Of a DNA stretch of 20,253 nucleotides, positions 7,880-15,001 are shown piece after piece (the stretch's first letter is position 1; every line of letters begins with the position of its first letter). Both the position numbers and the translations under genes were made by a program. This stretch comes from a virus. The stretch covers positions 1 to 20,253 of IMG/VR virus record IMGVR_UViG_3300007345_010388. One strand, given 5' to 3'. The notes beneath the pieces were generated by a model. That model was not told the DNA's origin, ran no database searches, and worked only from the letters and a program-made list of their open reading frames with translations.

Positions 7880-7887
7880 CTTTAAAC
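7880..7887 (-). promoter_or_regulatory. GTTTAAAG motif before the tail hub gene
   Basis: The minus strand reads GTTTAAAG, starting 32 bases before the GTG of the hub gene. It is one of five intergenic copies that share orientation with the downstream gene. It directly abuts the 3' arm of the terminator hairpin at 7887-7913, so the hairpin's last G is the motif's first base. Candidate phage promoter element; its function is inferred from recurrence and position. Confidence 0.5.
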
Positions 7888-7913
7888 CCCCAGAAGGGAT
7901 CTCCTCCTGAGGG
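7881..7913 (-). terminator. Terminator-like hairpin after the 243-aa virion gene
   Basis: On the minus strand an 11-bp stem (arms 7903-7913 and 7887-7897, with two G-T pairs) closes a 5-base loop, followed by TTTAAAGT. The stem is strong and GC-rich, but the T-run is short, so it may be a leaky terminator or an mRNA 3' stabiliser between the virion gene and the hub gene. It fits strong expression of the upstream gene with partial read-through. Confidence 0.6.
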
Positions 7914-7937
7914 CTAAAGAGACTATTTAATTTTTTA

Positions 7938-8669
7938 TCAGAGTAGCTGAGTAACCTCGGCAAGCGCGGGAGTAGATCCAGCGGGAAGTGTACCAACAGC
8001 GTCAAGGGCGATAATAACGATATCGCCAACCGAGTAATTAGCGCCTGGAACTGGAACTCCAAGATTGTCGCCAGATGCCGTAACAACTCCGTCAACAACA
8101 GATAGGCCGTTGTCAAGATTCGCGTTTCCGTCACCACCACCAGAATCTTCGGTGCTAACCAAGAAGAAGGTTGTGGCGCCATCAGCAGCGTTGGTGTAAC
8201 CTGATCCGCCGTCGATAAGAGTAATAGTAAGAATTCCGCCTTCAGCAGCAGTACCCTCAACAACTTCTGTCTCAACTTCACCAACGATACCAGAGATCAC
8301 TTCGCAAAGATTGAATGTAGCAACCATGAAGTGAAAGTCTTCTTCGCCTTCAAGGCCAACAAAACGAGTAACATTAACTAACTCTGTAGTAAGAGCAGTC
8401 TTGTCTGCAGCTGGAACAGCGGCTGAGGCTTGAAGGGCAAGTACAACTTGCTCAAGAACGGCGTAAGCATTACGCTTAGCTTCAAATCCCATAGAAGGTC
8501 CGCACTTAATAAACTTTGTAAGTGCTGTTGCAGCGGCTGCTGCTTCTCCGGCTTGTGCTTGAACAAGGGGATCATCCTTAAATTCTGTAAGGAGAGTCTG
8601 TAATTTCAGTTTGAATTCAAATTCAATACCGAGGGTACGAGATAAACCCTCGTTTAGAATATTAGCCAT
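7938..8669 (-). CDS. Virion structural protein with helical N-terminus and beta-rich C-terminus
   Basis: A 243-residue protein that I cannot assign to a named family. Residues 1-135 are helical and alanine-rich (for example GEAAAAATALTKF), with no signal peptide or membrane segment. Residues 145-225 are beta-rich and contain LIDGGSGYT and GANYSVGDIVI, which resemble the GxGYxxGD turns often seen in phage decoration and fibre proteins; a related RGTGYILGERL occurs in the 650-aa gene product encoded at 14998-16950. The sequence is richer in GC than its neighbours, it has its own GTTTAAAG motif 36 bases upstream, and it ends at a strong hairpin. All three suggest an abundant late virion protein. 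A long open frame at 7865-8284 on the same strand is a shadow of this gene. The start ATG has no clear Shine-Dalgarno sequence. Confidence 0.75.
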   Translation of the reverse strand: MANILNEGLSRTLGIEFEFKLKLQTLLTEFKDDPLVQAQAGEAAAAATALTKFIKCGPSMGFEAKRNAYAVLEQVVLALQASAAVPAADKTALTTELVNVTRFVGLEGEEDFHFMVATFNLCEVISGIVGEVETEVVEGTAAEGGILTITLIDGGSGYTNAADGATTFFLVSTEDSGGGDGNANLDNGLSVVDGVVTASGDNLGVPVPGANYSVGDIVIIALDAVGTLPAGSTPALAEVTQLL

Positions 8670-8697
8670 AGTATTGTTTTATAACAAATCTAGTTAT

Positions 8698-8705
8698 CTT
8701 TAAAC
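8698..8705 (-). promoter_or_regulatory. GTTTAAAG motif before the 243-aa virion gene
   Basis: The minus strand reads GTTTAAAG, beginning 36 bases before the ATG at 8669 and overlapping the last codon and stop of the kinase gene (GTT TAA). A TATAAA lies 14 bases downstream and could be a -10. Candidate late promoter element, one of five such copies. Confidence 0.5.
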
Positions 8706-9263
8706 CAGGACGTAATCCAGAACAGACTCCCCGAGTTTAGGCTTGATTATTTGATATGGCAGAGTGGAAATGTTTTCGAGATAGTTCTTCATATAAGCAT
8801 AGTATTGCTTATGTTCTTCCTCTCTTACAAGGAGTTGGTTACGCTTATAGTACGGAGTTGCATTAGGGAATAGCTCGTCGATTTCTTTAATATGGTTTTC
8901 TTTCGCCCATTCCCAATCTCTTTTCACAACAAGAATATCAAGAGACTTACTTACAGCAAAGAAATACGACTCTGCTGCCACAGCCCACTCTGGAGAAATG
9001 ATGATGTTCCTACGAAACTTTTCATAGAAGCAAACTTCAGAGAACCCTCGGTCACAAAGGATATATTCTGCGGTGTTCCGTGTGGTAACTTTATTTAGAG
9101 GCTCAATATATTGTTCAATAGGGCTATTATGGTGAGGCTGAGGTCCAGAGAAATGAAGCTTTTCTACGTTAGCAAACTCATTAATTACATTATAGCTATT
9201 TTCAACGAGGGTGCTTTTTCCAACACGATCGGGACCAAGAACAGCAATAATACGTGGGAGCAT
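8700..9263 (-). CDS. P-loop nucleotide kinase (thymidylate/dNMP kinase-like)
   Basis: A 187-residue P-loop kinase, near the usual size of thymidylate and phage deoxynucleotide kinases. It probably phosphorylates a deoxynucleoside or its monophosphate to feed phage DNA synthesis. The Walker A loop is GPDRVGKST (residues 10-18); CDRGFSEVCFYEKF (from C70) carries the DR dyad of the base and phosphate site; KRDWEWAKENH (114-124) is the likely LID-type arginine segment, though a second arginine is not obvious there. The substrate cannot be read from sequence. I start it at the ATG at 9263, since this leaves two residues before the first beta strand (RIIAVLG); the open frame extends to a TTG at 9290, but that lies inside the predicted -10 box. 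It has a sigma-70-like promoter, unlike its virion-gene neighbours. Confidence 0.8.
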   Translation of the reverse strand: MLPRIIAVLGPDRVGKSTLVENSYNVINEFANVEKLHFSGPQPHHNSPIEQYIEPLNKVTTRNTAEYILCDRGFSEVCFYEKFRRNIIISPEWAVAAESYFFAVSKSLDILVVKRDWEWAKENHIKEIDELFPNATPYYKRNQLLVREEEHKQYYAYMKNYLENISTLPYQIIKPKLGESVLDYVLV

Positions 9264-9289
9264 TAGAGAGAATAAGGTGTATGTATACA

Positions 9290-9298
9290 ATTATATCA
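9290..9298 (-). promoter_or_regulatory. Extended -10 promoter for the nucleotide kinase
   Basis: The minus strand reads TGATATAAT, a perfect extended -10 (TG at 9298-9297, TATAAT at 9295-9290), giving a transcription start near 9283 and a leader of about 20 bases. A weak -35-like TTTAAA lies about 15 bases further upstream; it is the reverse reading of the opposing GTTTAAAG motif at 9311. Confidence 0.55.
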
Positions 9299-9310
9299 TG
9301 GATGGCTGAA

Positions 9311-9318
9311 GTTTAAAG
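9311..9318 (+). promoter_or_regulatory. GTTTAAAG motif before the fibre-like gene
   Basis: GTTTAAAG begins 35 bases before the ATG at 9346 in the divergent region between the kinase and the fibre-like gene. TATAGT (9339-9344 area) just before the start could be part of it. One of five intergenic copies. Confidence 0.5.
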
Positions 9319-9345
9319 CTAAATTAGATATTTTGTTATAGTCAC

Positions 9346-9918
9346 ATGACAACTCCGAATCATAGGTGGGGGATTAGATACTCCTCCGATTCTGCTAAAA
9401 ACTTGGCGTACATTCAAACGCAATATACCAACGACAACACTTTTGCTAAGCCCGGTGAGCTCTTCCTAAACGAAAACCTCCAAGAAATCTACTATGTAGA
9501 CCATTCTGACAATACTGCTAAAAAGCTCGCTGGAGTCTGGGCCAAGACTGGATCAGATGCTTATTACTCAGCAGGTAAAGTAGGGATAGGTCTATCAGCC
9601 CCGACCGCTCCACTTGAAGTCGCCACTACATGGAACGACGTAAACGTTACTCATTATGGTGTTAAAATCACCGTCACCGACACGGAATCGGCTGCTGCTT
9701 CTAAACCCCTTGAGATCACAGTAGGTGGGTCTTCTAAGCTATCTGTTTCTAAGGCCGGGGATCTTACTGTTGCTGGAAAAGTCACCCTACCCTCACAGCC
9801 TCCGGCATCTGCCACAGCTAACGGTTCTACCGGAGACATTGCTTGGGACACCGACCATATCTATATTTGTGTAGCGACCAATACTTGGAAGCGTGCTGCA
9901 CTTGCAACCTGGTTATAA
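9346..9918 (+). CDS. Fibre-like virion structural protein
   Basis: A 190-residue protein. Residues 1-65 contain a short head segment with FAKPGELFLNENLQEIYYVD, the type of start often seen in phage fibre and collar-whisker proteins. The middle shows GKVGIGLSAPTAPLEV (78-93), a repeat unit typical of trimeric fibre shafts (VGIGxxxPxxxLxV), and later KLSVSKAGDLTVAGKV, a second beta-helical repeat. The C-terminus has the pattern seen at the ends of many phage structural proteins: GSTGDIAWDTDHIYICV followed by NTWKRAALATW. It is therefore most likely a short fibre, spike or decoration protein at the particle surface. No enzymatic motif is visible. The start has no Shine-Dalgarno sequence but lies 35 bases after a GTTTAAAG motif, and the gene is followed by the structured phoH leader. 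Confidence 0.75.
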   Translation: MTTPNHRWGIRYSSDSAKNLAYIQTQYTNDNTFAKPGELFLNENLQEIYYVDHSDNTAKKLAGVWAKTGSDAYYSAGKVGIGLSAPTAPLEVATTWNDVNVTHYGVKITVTDTESAAASKPLEITVGGSSKLSVSKAGDLTVAGKVTLPSQPPASATANGSTGDIAWDTDHIYICVATNTWKRAALATWL

Positions 9919-9920
9919 AA

Positions 9921-9928
9921 GTTTAAAG
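9921..9928 (+). promoter_or_regulatory. GTTTAAAG motif before the phoH leader
   Basis: GTTTAAAG lies just after the stop of the fibre-like gene. Unlike the other four copies it is 123 bases, not 32-36, from the next start codon. It may drive a leader or small RNA that runs to the terminator at 9993-10027. Confidence 0.45.
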
Positions 9929-10027
9929 TTATATGAACATTAGTTAATTCATATCTTGATGTTCCGACACTTTATTATTAGTTTGAGCAGGGTCCCTTAA
10001 GCGCAGCAATGTGCTTGGGGGATTTTT
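9929..10027 (+). ncRNA. Candidate small RNA or structured phoH leader
   Basis: This gene-free stretch begins after a GTTTAAAG motif, contains a 7-bp perfect inverted repeat (ATATGAA at about 9931-9937 with TTCATAT about 10 bases later), and ends at a strong intrinsic terminator. That is the layout of a small RNA of about 100 bases or of an attenuated leader for phoH. It does not fold as a tRNA and I recognise no known riboswitch. Speculative. Confidence 0.35.
9993..10027 (+). terminator. Intrinsic terminator between the fibre-like gene and phoH
   Basis: A 12-bp stem (9993-10004 with 10011-10022, three G-T pairs) with a 6-base loop AGCAAT is followed directly by TTTTT (10023-10027). This is a textbook Rho-independent terminator on the plus strand. 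The phoH ribosome-binding site starts only eight bases after it, so no promoter fits between them. Confidence 0.8.
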
Positions 10028-10043
10028 GCTATATGGAGACCCT

Positions 10044-10775
10044 ATGGCACGTAAAGTAAAAAACACTCGTAGACAAAAAATCCGTACCGAACAAATCTAT
10101 ATGCCACAGAATCGAGAACAAGACCAAATAAAAATTATTATGCCTCGTAACCCATCTCAAGTAGATGCGTTAAATTGCCTAAAAACAAAGACTCTTACGA
10201 TTCTAACAGGACCTCCAGGCACAGCAAAAACCCTTCTCTCTGTTTATGCTGCTTGCCAAGCACTTCAAAAAAGAGAAATTGACAAGATTTATTATGTAAA
10301 ACCCATCGTTGATGTGGTGGGTGAACAAGGCCTCGGTTTTTTGCCAGGCGAAGTTGATGAAAAAACTGCGCCCCATATTGCTCCGTTAAAGGATGCCTTA
10401 TCTGTATTTATGCCAAAAGGCAAAGCAGATTATCTCATTGAAAAGAAAATAATTGAATTTGTTCCTCTAGAGCACCTCAGGGGCAGAAGCTTAGCTAGAT
10501 GTTTTATCATTGCTGACGAAATGCAAAACGCAATCCCCCACTCGGTGCTAACTGTACTTACTCGATTAGGAAATGATAGCAAGGTGGCTTTACTTGGTGA
10601 TGTTGTACAACGTGACCTTGACGGAAAGTTTGGTCGCGATGGACTCTCTGATGCAGCAAAAAGGTTGGCCAAGCTTAATGAGGTTGGTCATGTTGAGTTC
10701 TCCTTTAGTGAAATTGTAAGATCTGGGTTTGTAAGGTCTGTAATTAGAGAATATGCGGATCTATACGCAGCGTAG
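10044..10775 (+). CDS. phoH: PhoH-like P-loop ATPase
   Basis: A 243-residue PhoH-family protein, very common in marine phages; the family is an ATPase related to helicase cores, sometimes linked to phosphate stress and RNA metabolism, but its phage role is unsettled. The Walker A loop is GPPGTAKT (residues 56-63), Walker B is IIADEMQN (155-162, D158 and E159), and the family motif ALLGDVVQRDL (182-192) acts as sensor or motif III. KPIVDVVGEQGLGFLPG (86-102) is the PhoH signature with the usual GFLPG. Basic residues fill the first 15 positions. The start is the ATG at 10044, which has a good GGAG Shine-Dalgarno at 10035-10038 with five bases spacing; the in-frame GTG at 10011 lies within the terminator stem. 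The gene lies between two virion genes, with a terminator hairpin in front. Confidence 0.92.
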   Translation: MARKVKNTRRQKIRTEQIYMPQNREQDQIKIIMPRNPSQVDALNCLKTKTLTILTGPPGTAKTLLSVYAACQALQKREIDKIYYVKPIVDVVGEQGLGFLPGEVDEKTAPHIAPLKDALSVFMPKGKADYLIEKKIIEFVPLEHLRGRSLARCFIIADEMQNAIPHSVLTVLTRLGNDSKVALLGDVVQRDLDGKFGRDGLSDAAKRLAKLNEVGHVEFSFSEIVRSGFVRSVIREYADLYAA

Positions 10776-10776
10776 A

Positions 10777-10784
10777 GTTTAAAG
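10777..10784 (+). promoter_or_regulatory. GTTTAAAG motif before the 1396-aa virion gene
   Basis: GTTTAAAG lies directly after the phoH stop and begins 34 bases before the ATG at 10811. A TATAGT follows 11 bases downstream. One of five intergenic copies with the same orientation as the next gene. Confidence 0.5.
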
Positions 10785-10810
10785 TAACTATATATTATAG
10801 TTGCAGTACT

Positions 10811-13800
10811 ATGCCTGGTAAGCTACCTGGGGGAAAATTAAGAATATCTAGAGTTGTTCCCCCTCTTTCTACAGTTGCGGATCCTACGGACACTGAAGTT
10901 AAATACTTTGGTCTTACAAGAGACGACGCTCTTAGTGATCTTGAGTCTAGCACGGAAGCGTTGCAAGAAGTGCTAAAGGACATTCAGTCTGTCTCTGAAA
11001 GAGAGACGGAAGGGGTATTTAACTTAAAAGACGTTTCGATTCTAGACGGCATTGAGGTTTTTGGAGTCACAAAAGAAGACCTTTCTCCGCTTCAAGGTGC
11101 TGCCTTAACAGACGGTGTTGGTGAAGCTATTGTAAATCCTCGCCAAAGACTACAAGATAGAATTACTCATTTTGAATCTTTTGCGGGGCGAGGTACTCCG
11201 TTCTTCGGATCTGGGCCTATAAAATATATGTATTACGCCGATCCTATCGGTACAGACCTTCCAGGGATTGTTTCTGTTGCTGCTAATGGAACTGTAACAG
11301 GTAACAGTACTAACTTTAATGGATCTACGGGTGCAAATGATCCATTTACTCCCCATGTTTTAACAAATGGCGACTATGTAGATGCATATAATTCAAACAA
11401 CGAAAGGGTCGGAAGATATATAGTTAGCGGAAATCCATCTAGCAAGACGGCAATGACCGTTACAAATGCTGACACAGGCGCTATTACCGCTGTGTCTAAC
11501 GTGTCATTAAAAGTAATATATTCTCACACTAGCCCACCTCCATTTTTTACAGAGCCAATAACCTCTACAGCATTTAACGCCCCAGATCATATTCCCAATA
11601 TCTCACAACTCGAATATACTCATAGAATAGGTAGTAGCTCTACAGGAAGCTTTGTGCCTACAAAGTACAAAGAAGATTGGTGGGAAGGAGATTATGAAAG
11701 AGATTTCAAAACCCCTATTGCTAACCCCTATCAAGCATCTGGAGAAAATGCAGATAACGATCCAACTTTTAACATCATTAAAGACGGAAATAAAAACTAT
11801 GGGCTATTACTCAATGACTTTCCTATTGATAAAAATCTAGGAATAAGATACGACTTTTATTTAAAAAAAGATTTTGTCGGAGAGTATTTTAAGTGGGCTG
11901 TACAAAAGTACGGAGAGGTTAAGATCGATGTTTACAAGCAAACAGGAATTGCTTCTAACGGCAATCCTCAAGGGTCTTGGATAACTGTTTTAGATACAAC
12001 TGATGAGAGCACTTATCACGTATTTATTGACAAAGAAGAAAGTACACAAAACTTTGCAGAATTTAGAGAAGTGTATATGAACGGCGGCTCTAATTTTGAA
12101 GCATTAGCCACTACTTCTGAAGCAGCATTTTTAGATACAAGAGATACTTATACAGACTTAGAAGATACCGAGATCTCTAATTTTGACAACGAGTTTATTC
12201 CTGTTATTATTAGATACTGGCACGGACAAAATACTTTTAACAAAAATATAACAACTATTCCTGAGCAATCAAGATTAACACCTGGTGGAACAACTCCTTC
12301 TGTTAACTTTGATCTTAGAGAGTTTAATCTTTCTGAAGTTAACCTAGGTGGAACTATAAGCACATTAACAACTGCAGGAGTAGTTACAGGAGTTGGAACT
12401 GCATTTACTACAGACCTTGCAGTTGGAAGCAGAATAACTATAAATAGCAAGTCTTATAAAGTAGTTTCTATAGACAGTGACGTAAGCTTAATTATAAGAA
12501 ATCCTGCAGAAGATAATTTCACAGGGCAGAGCTATATAGCTTCAACTGACAGAACCCATAAGCAAGCATGGAATAATTACTATACCCACGTTAAGGGTAC
12601 TTTTGCAGGTGGTGTAGTAACATTAGATAATAATTATACAGGAGCAGGAACACAAAATAGTTTAGCCAATATGAATCGTAGATTTGATATTGTTGCATAT
12701 ACTATCGCAGGAAATGCTCCCACAGGCTTAAGTAATACAAAAAATATTTTAAACTATAAATCTGAATCTCAAACCAAATATGACTTCGGTCCTTCTAAGA
12801 GTAATTTTTACGAGGGAATAAGACTAGATGGCGGAAGTGGCGACTGGACTGATCTTACTTTTACAGTATCTGGTATTTCTATAGCAGAAAATGCTACAGT
12901 TCACATGATGATTCAAAATAATCCTCTCAAAACTGAACCTCCAAGAATAGTACCTGCCAGTAACTCTAATTTTACAGACGTTGATGAAATTGATAATGGT
13001 AGCGGCCGGGCTCTTTGGGTTGAATTTGTTTATTATCCCGATGAAAAAGGTACATACGAAGACGCAGGCGATCTCTTATCTAATGGAGCAGGGTATTCAG
13101 AAATAGATCCAGAAAAGCAAGCTCTAGAAGAAAGAAGCGTTTATTTTGGGTATAAGTACGGCGTGCTCCCTGAAACAAATCAATATACCTCTGCAAGGTA
13201 CGATGGATTTTTAAGAAACACAATTACAAATGCTGTTACGAACAGAGACTATGATTATAACCATCCCAAACTTCTTGCAATAGGAAGGCAGAAAAAAGAC
13301 ACGGCCATTAAGCCTTTGCAAACAGGAGAAATAAGACCTGATGGCGCTAACTACACTTTCTTCATGTATGAGGCCGACGCATTCAATAACGGAGGTAGGG
13401 TTCAAATTCTTGCCGGGCCTGTTAATAGCTTAGCCGCAATATTTGCTCCAATAGCAGCTGGAGTAGACGCATCTTCAAGTCCTGGTAAAATACTTCATAG
13501 CACAGACAACGTTAATACTTTTTCAAATACAAATAAGCAAAACATAACAGCAGCTACTTCTGTTGTTACTCAAGGTAGTGGGTCTAATAATTACGGCATC
13601 TATCAAGAGGAATTTTTAGGAGGCCCGATTCTAGTTGCAAGAGGAAGCGGTACAGCAGGAGACTACAGCCCCGTTTGGTCTATTTCAAACATGGGAGACC
13701 CAGAAGGCAGAAACACTATCAACAAGACCTTATTCCTTGCTTATGTTTCTCAGGGGGCTGGGATCAACGCCTATTTTCGCGAGTTAATTAACGCGGAAAG

Positions 13801-15001
13801 ACCTAGCGTCAAAGCCTCTTCTATCACATTAATAGGAGGAGGTCCGACACCGTCAATCCAAAATGCTGGTTTATTTGCCGCGGACTCTTCTAACTCATCT
13901 AGAACAAATCAAAACGCCGTTCCTTATATAAGCTCTAGGGTTGCCCTATACGCCTCAACGGATTCTGCTTATGCTACTGTCTTAGCAGAATATGACGTTA
14001 CATCCTATACTGCTAGTTCTACTACAGTAGCTTTAAATAGAATAACAGGAACAGACCAGCCCGCCGGAACTTATAGAGCAATAGTTTATTACAACTACTT
14101 AAAAATACCACAAGCTCTTCATACTTTAGATTGGACTGACGAAAACGGAATAGACAAAACAACTACCTCTATACAAGACTCCCCGACGTATAGCGGAACT
14201 AACAACAACATGATTATTAACGGAGTGTATAGCACTTCGGCAACCTACTCTAGAGTTGATAACGGATCAACTTTGTCGTTTGGCGACGCACTGCTAATCG
14301 AGCCAGGAAGCAACACTGGCTCTGCTATAAGTCCTTTTAGCTCACAAACAGAACTTCCCTTCCCGCCTTCTGCAGCAGTAACACCCTTCGGGTTTGATAA
14401 GTCTTCTAATGATATAAACAACCCAGGATTGGGAGGTATTTGCTATCCTCCTATTGATGCTCCAGCAGATCCTGCACTTTCAACTCTTGCTATTGAAGAT
14501 GCTAATCTATATGGCCGATCTGGCGGAACATTAAGAAAAGCCGAGGGACATTATGATACTTACTTTGGAGGTAAAAATTTAACTAATATTGGCTTGGCGT
14601 CTATAACAGTGACAAGAGGGTTCGTGTTTGATTTCCCTGCAGACAGCTATAACGATATCATCACAACGCCTTCCTCTGCACAATTACCTATATTTTCTTC
14701 CAACTCCTACACTCATAAATTAAGAGTAGAACTTACTCCGTACATTGGAGAGCCTAGTACTACTTTTGCTAACGCTACAGGGTTGTTTTTAAGATCAGAA
14801 CTTTATAATAATCCTACGGGTGCAAGTCCACTGACTTCTTCTGACCAAAACCCCCATATTTACAACGACGTAACTACGTACTACTCAACTCAAGAGGCTG
14901 TAAAAGAAGCAGTGTACTTATTTACTAAGTCTTCCTCTATCAATCCTACATCAGAAACTGACGTTAGCCTAATATCAACAAGTTCTATAAACTTTGTTTA
15001 A
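10811..15001 (+). CDS. Large virion structural protein with beta-rich modules
   Basis: A 1396-residue protein, rich in Ser, Thr, Asn and Gly, typical of phage tail-fibre, baseplate-wedge or adhesin proteins. The N-terminal 110 residues are helical, charged and probably attach it to the particle. Two stretches (about 157-238 and 512-577) share the pattern VTGxxTxF...NGD or VGS..I, then a short V.SI strand, a module found repeatedly in phage structural proteins. Between them, residues about 283-475 (WWEGDYERDF through FIPVIIRYWHG) have the look of a PA14-type carbohydrate-binding fold, which I only suggest; WVEFVYYPDEKGTY near residue 740 may be another exposed module. The rest is unrecognised beta-rich sequence. 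There is no signal peptide, membrane segment or peptidase motif. The start has no Shine-Dalgarno sequence. The stop overlaps that of the convergent 650-aa gene by two bases. Confidence 0.7.
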   Translation: MPGKLPGGKLRISRVVPPLSTVADPTDTEVKYFGLTRDDALSDLESSTEALQEVLKDIQSVSERETEGVFNLKDVSILDGIEVFGVTKEDLSPLQGAALTDGVGEAIVNPRQRLQDRITHFESFAGRGTPFFGSGPIKYMYYADPIGTDLPGIVSVAANGTVTGNSTNFNGSTGANDPFTPHVLTNGDYVDAYNSNNERVGRYIVSGNPSSKTAMTVTNADTGAITAVSNVSLKVIYSHTSPPPFFTEPITSTAFNAPDHIPNISQLEYTHRIGSSSTGSFVPTKYKEDWWEGDYERDFKTPIANPYQASGENADNDPTFNIIKDGNKNYGLLLNDFPIDKNLGIRYDFYLKKDFVGEYFKWAVQKYGEVKIDVYKQTGIASNGNPQGSWITVLDTTDESTYHVFIDKEESTQNFAEFREVYMNGGSNFEALATTSEAAFLDTRDTYTDLEDTEISNFDNEFIPVIIRYWHGQNTFNKNITTIPEQSRLTPGGTTPSVNFDLREFNLSEVNLGGTISTLTTAGVVTGVGTAFTTDLAVGSRITINSKSYKVVSIDSDVSLIIRNPAEDNFTGQSYIASTDRTHKQAWNNYYTHVKGTFAGGVVTLDNNYTGAGTQNSLANMNRRFDIVAYTIAGNAPTGLSNTKNILNYKSESQTKYDFGPSKSNFYEGIRLDGGSGDWTDLTFTVSGISIAENATVHMMIQNNPLKTEPPRIVPASNSNFTDVDEIDNGSGRALWVEFVYYPDEKGTYEDAGDLLSNGAGYSEIDPEKQALEERSVYFGYKYGVLPETNQYTSARYDGFLRNTITNAVTNRDYDYNHPKLLAIGRQKKDTAIKPLQTGEIRPDGANYTFFMYEADAFNNGGRVQILAGPVNSLAAIFAPIAAGVDASSSPGKILHSTDNVNTFSNTNKQNITAATSVVTQGSGSNNYGIYQEEFLGGPILVARGSGTAGDYSPVWSISNMGDPEGRNTINKTLFLAYVSQGAGINAYFRELINAERPSVKASSITLIGGGPTPSIQNAGLFAADSSNSSRTNQNAVPYISSRVALYASTDSAYATVLAEYDVTSYTASSTTVALNRITGTDQPAGTYRAIVYYNYLKIPQALHTLDWTDENGIDKTTTSIQDSPTYSGTNNNMIINGVYSTSATYSRVDNGSTLSFGDALLIEPGSNTGSAISPFSSQTELPFPPSAAVTPFGFDKSSNDINNPGLGGICYPPIDAPADPALSTLAIEDANLYGRSGGTLRKAEGHYDTYFGGKNLTNIGLASITVTRGFVFDFPADSYNDIITTPSSAQLPIFSSNSYTHKLRVELTPYIGEPSTTFANATGLFLRSELYNNPTGASPLTSSDQNPHIYNDVTTYYSTQEAVKEAVYLFTKSSSINPTSETDVSLISTSSINFV

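Noticed and set aside
7865-8284. 139-codon leucine-rich open frame on the minus strand.
   Set aside because: It is an out-of-frame shadow of the 243-aa virion gene and runs through the terminator hairpin.
9264-9290. TTG at 9290 as start of the nucleotide kinase.
   Set aside because: It overlaps the predicted -10 box and adds nine residues before a normal kinase N-terminus; the ATG at 9263 fits better.
9929-10004. Possible tRNA or known riboswitch in the phoH leader.
   Set aside because: No cloverleaf, T-loop signature or recognised riboswitch core could be found.
10011-10043. GTG at 10011 as start of phoH.
   Set aside because: It lies in the terminator stem and has no ribosome-binding site; the ATG at 10044 has GGAG at the right distance.
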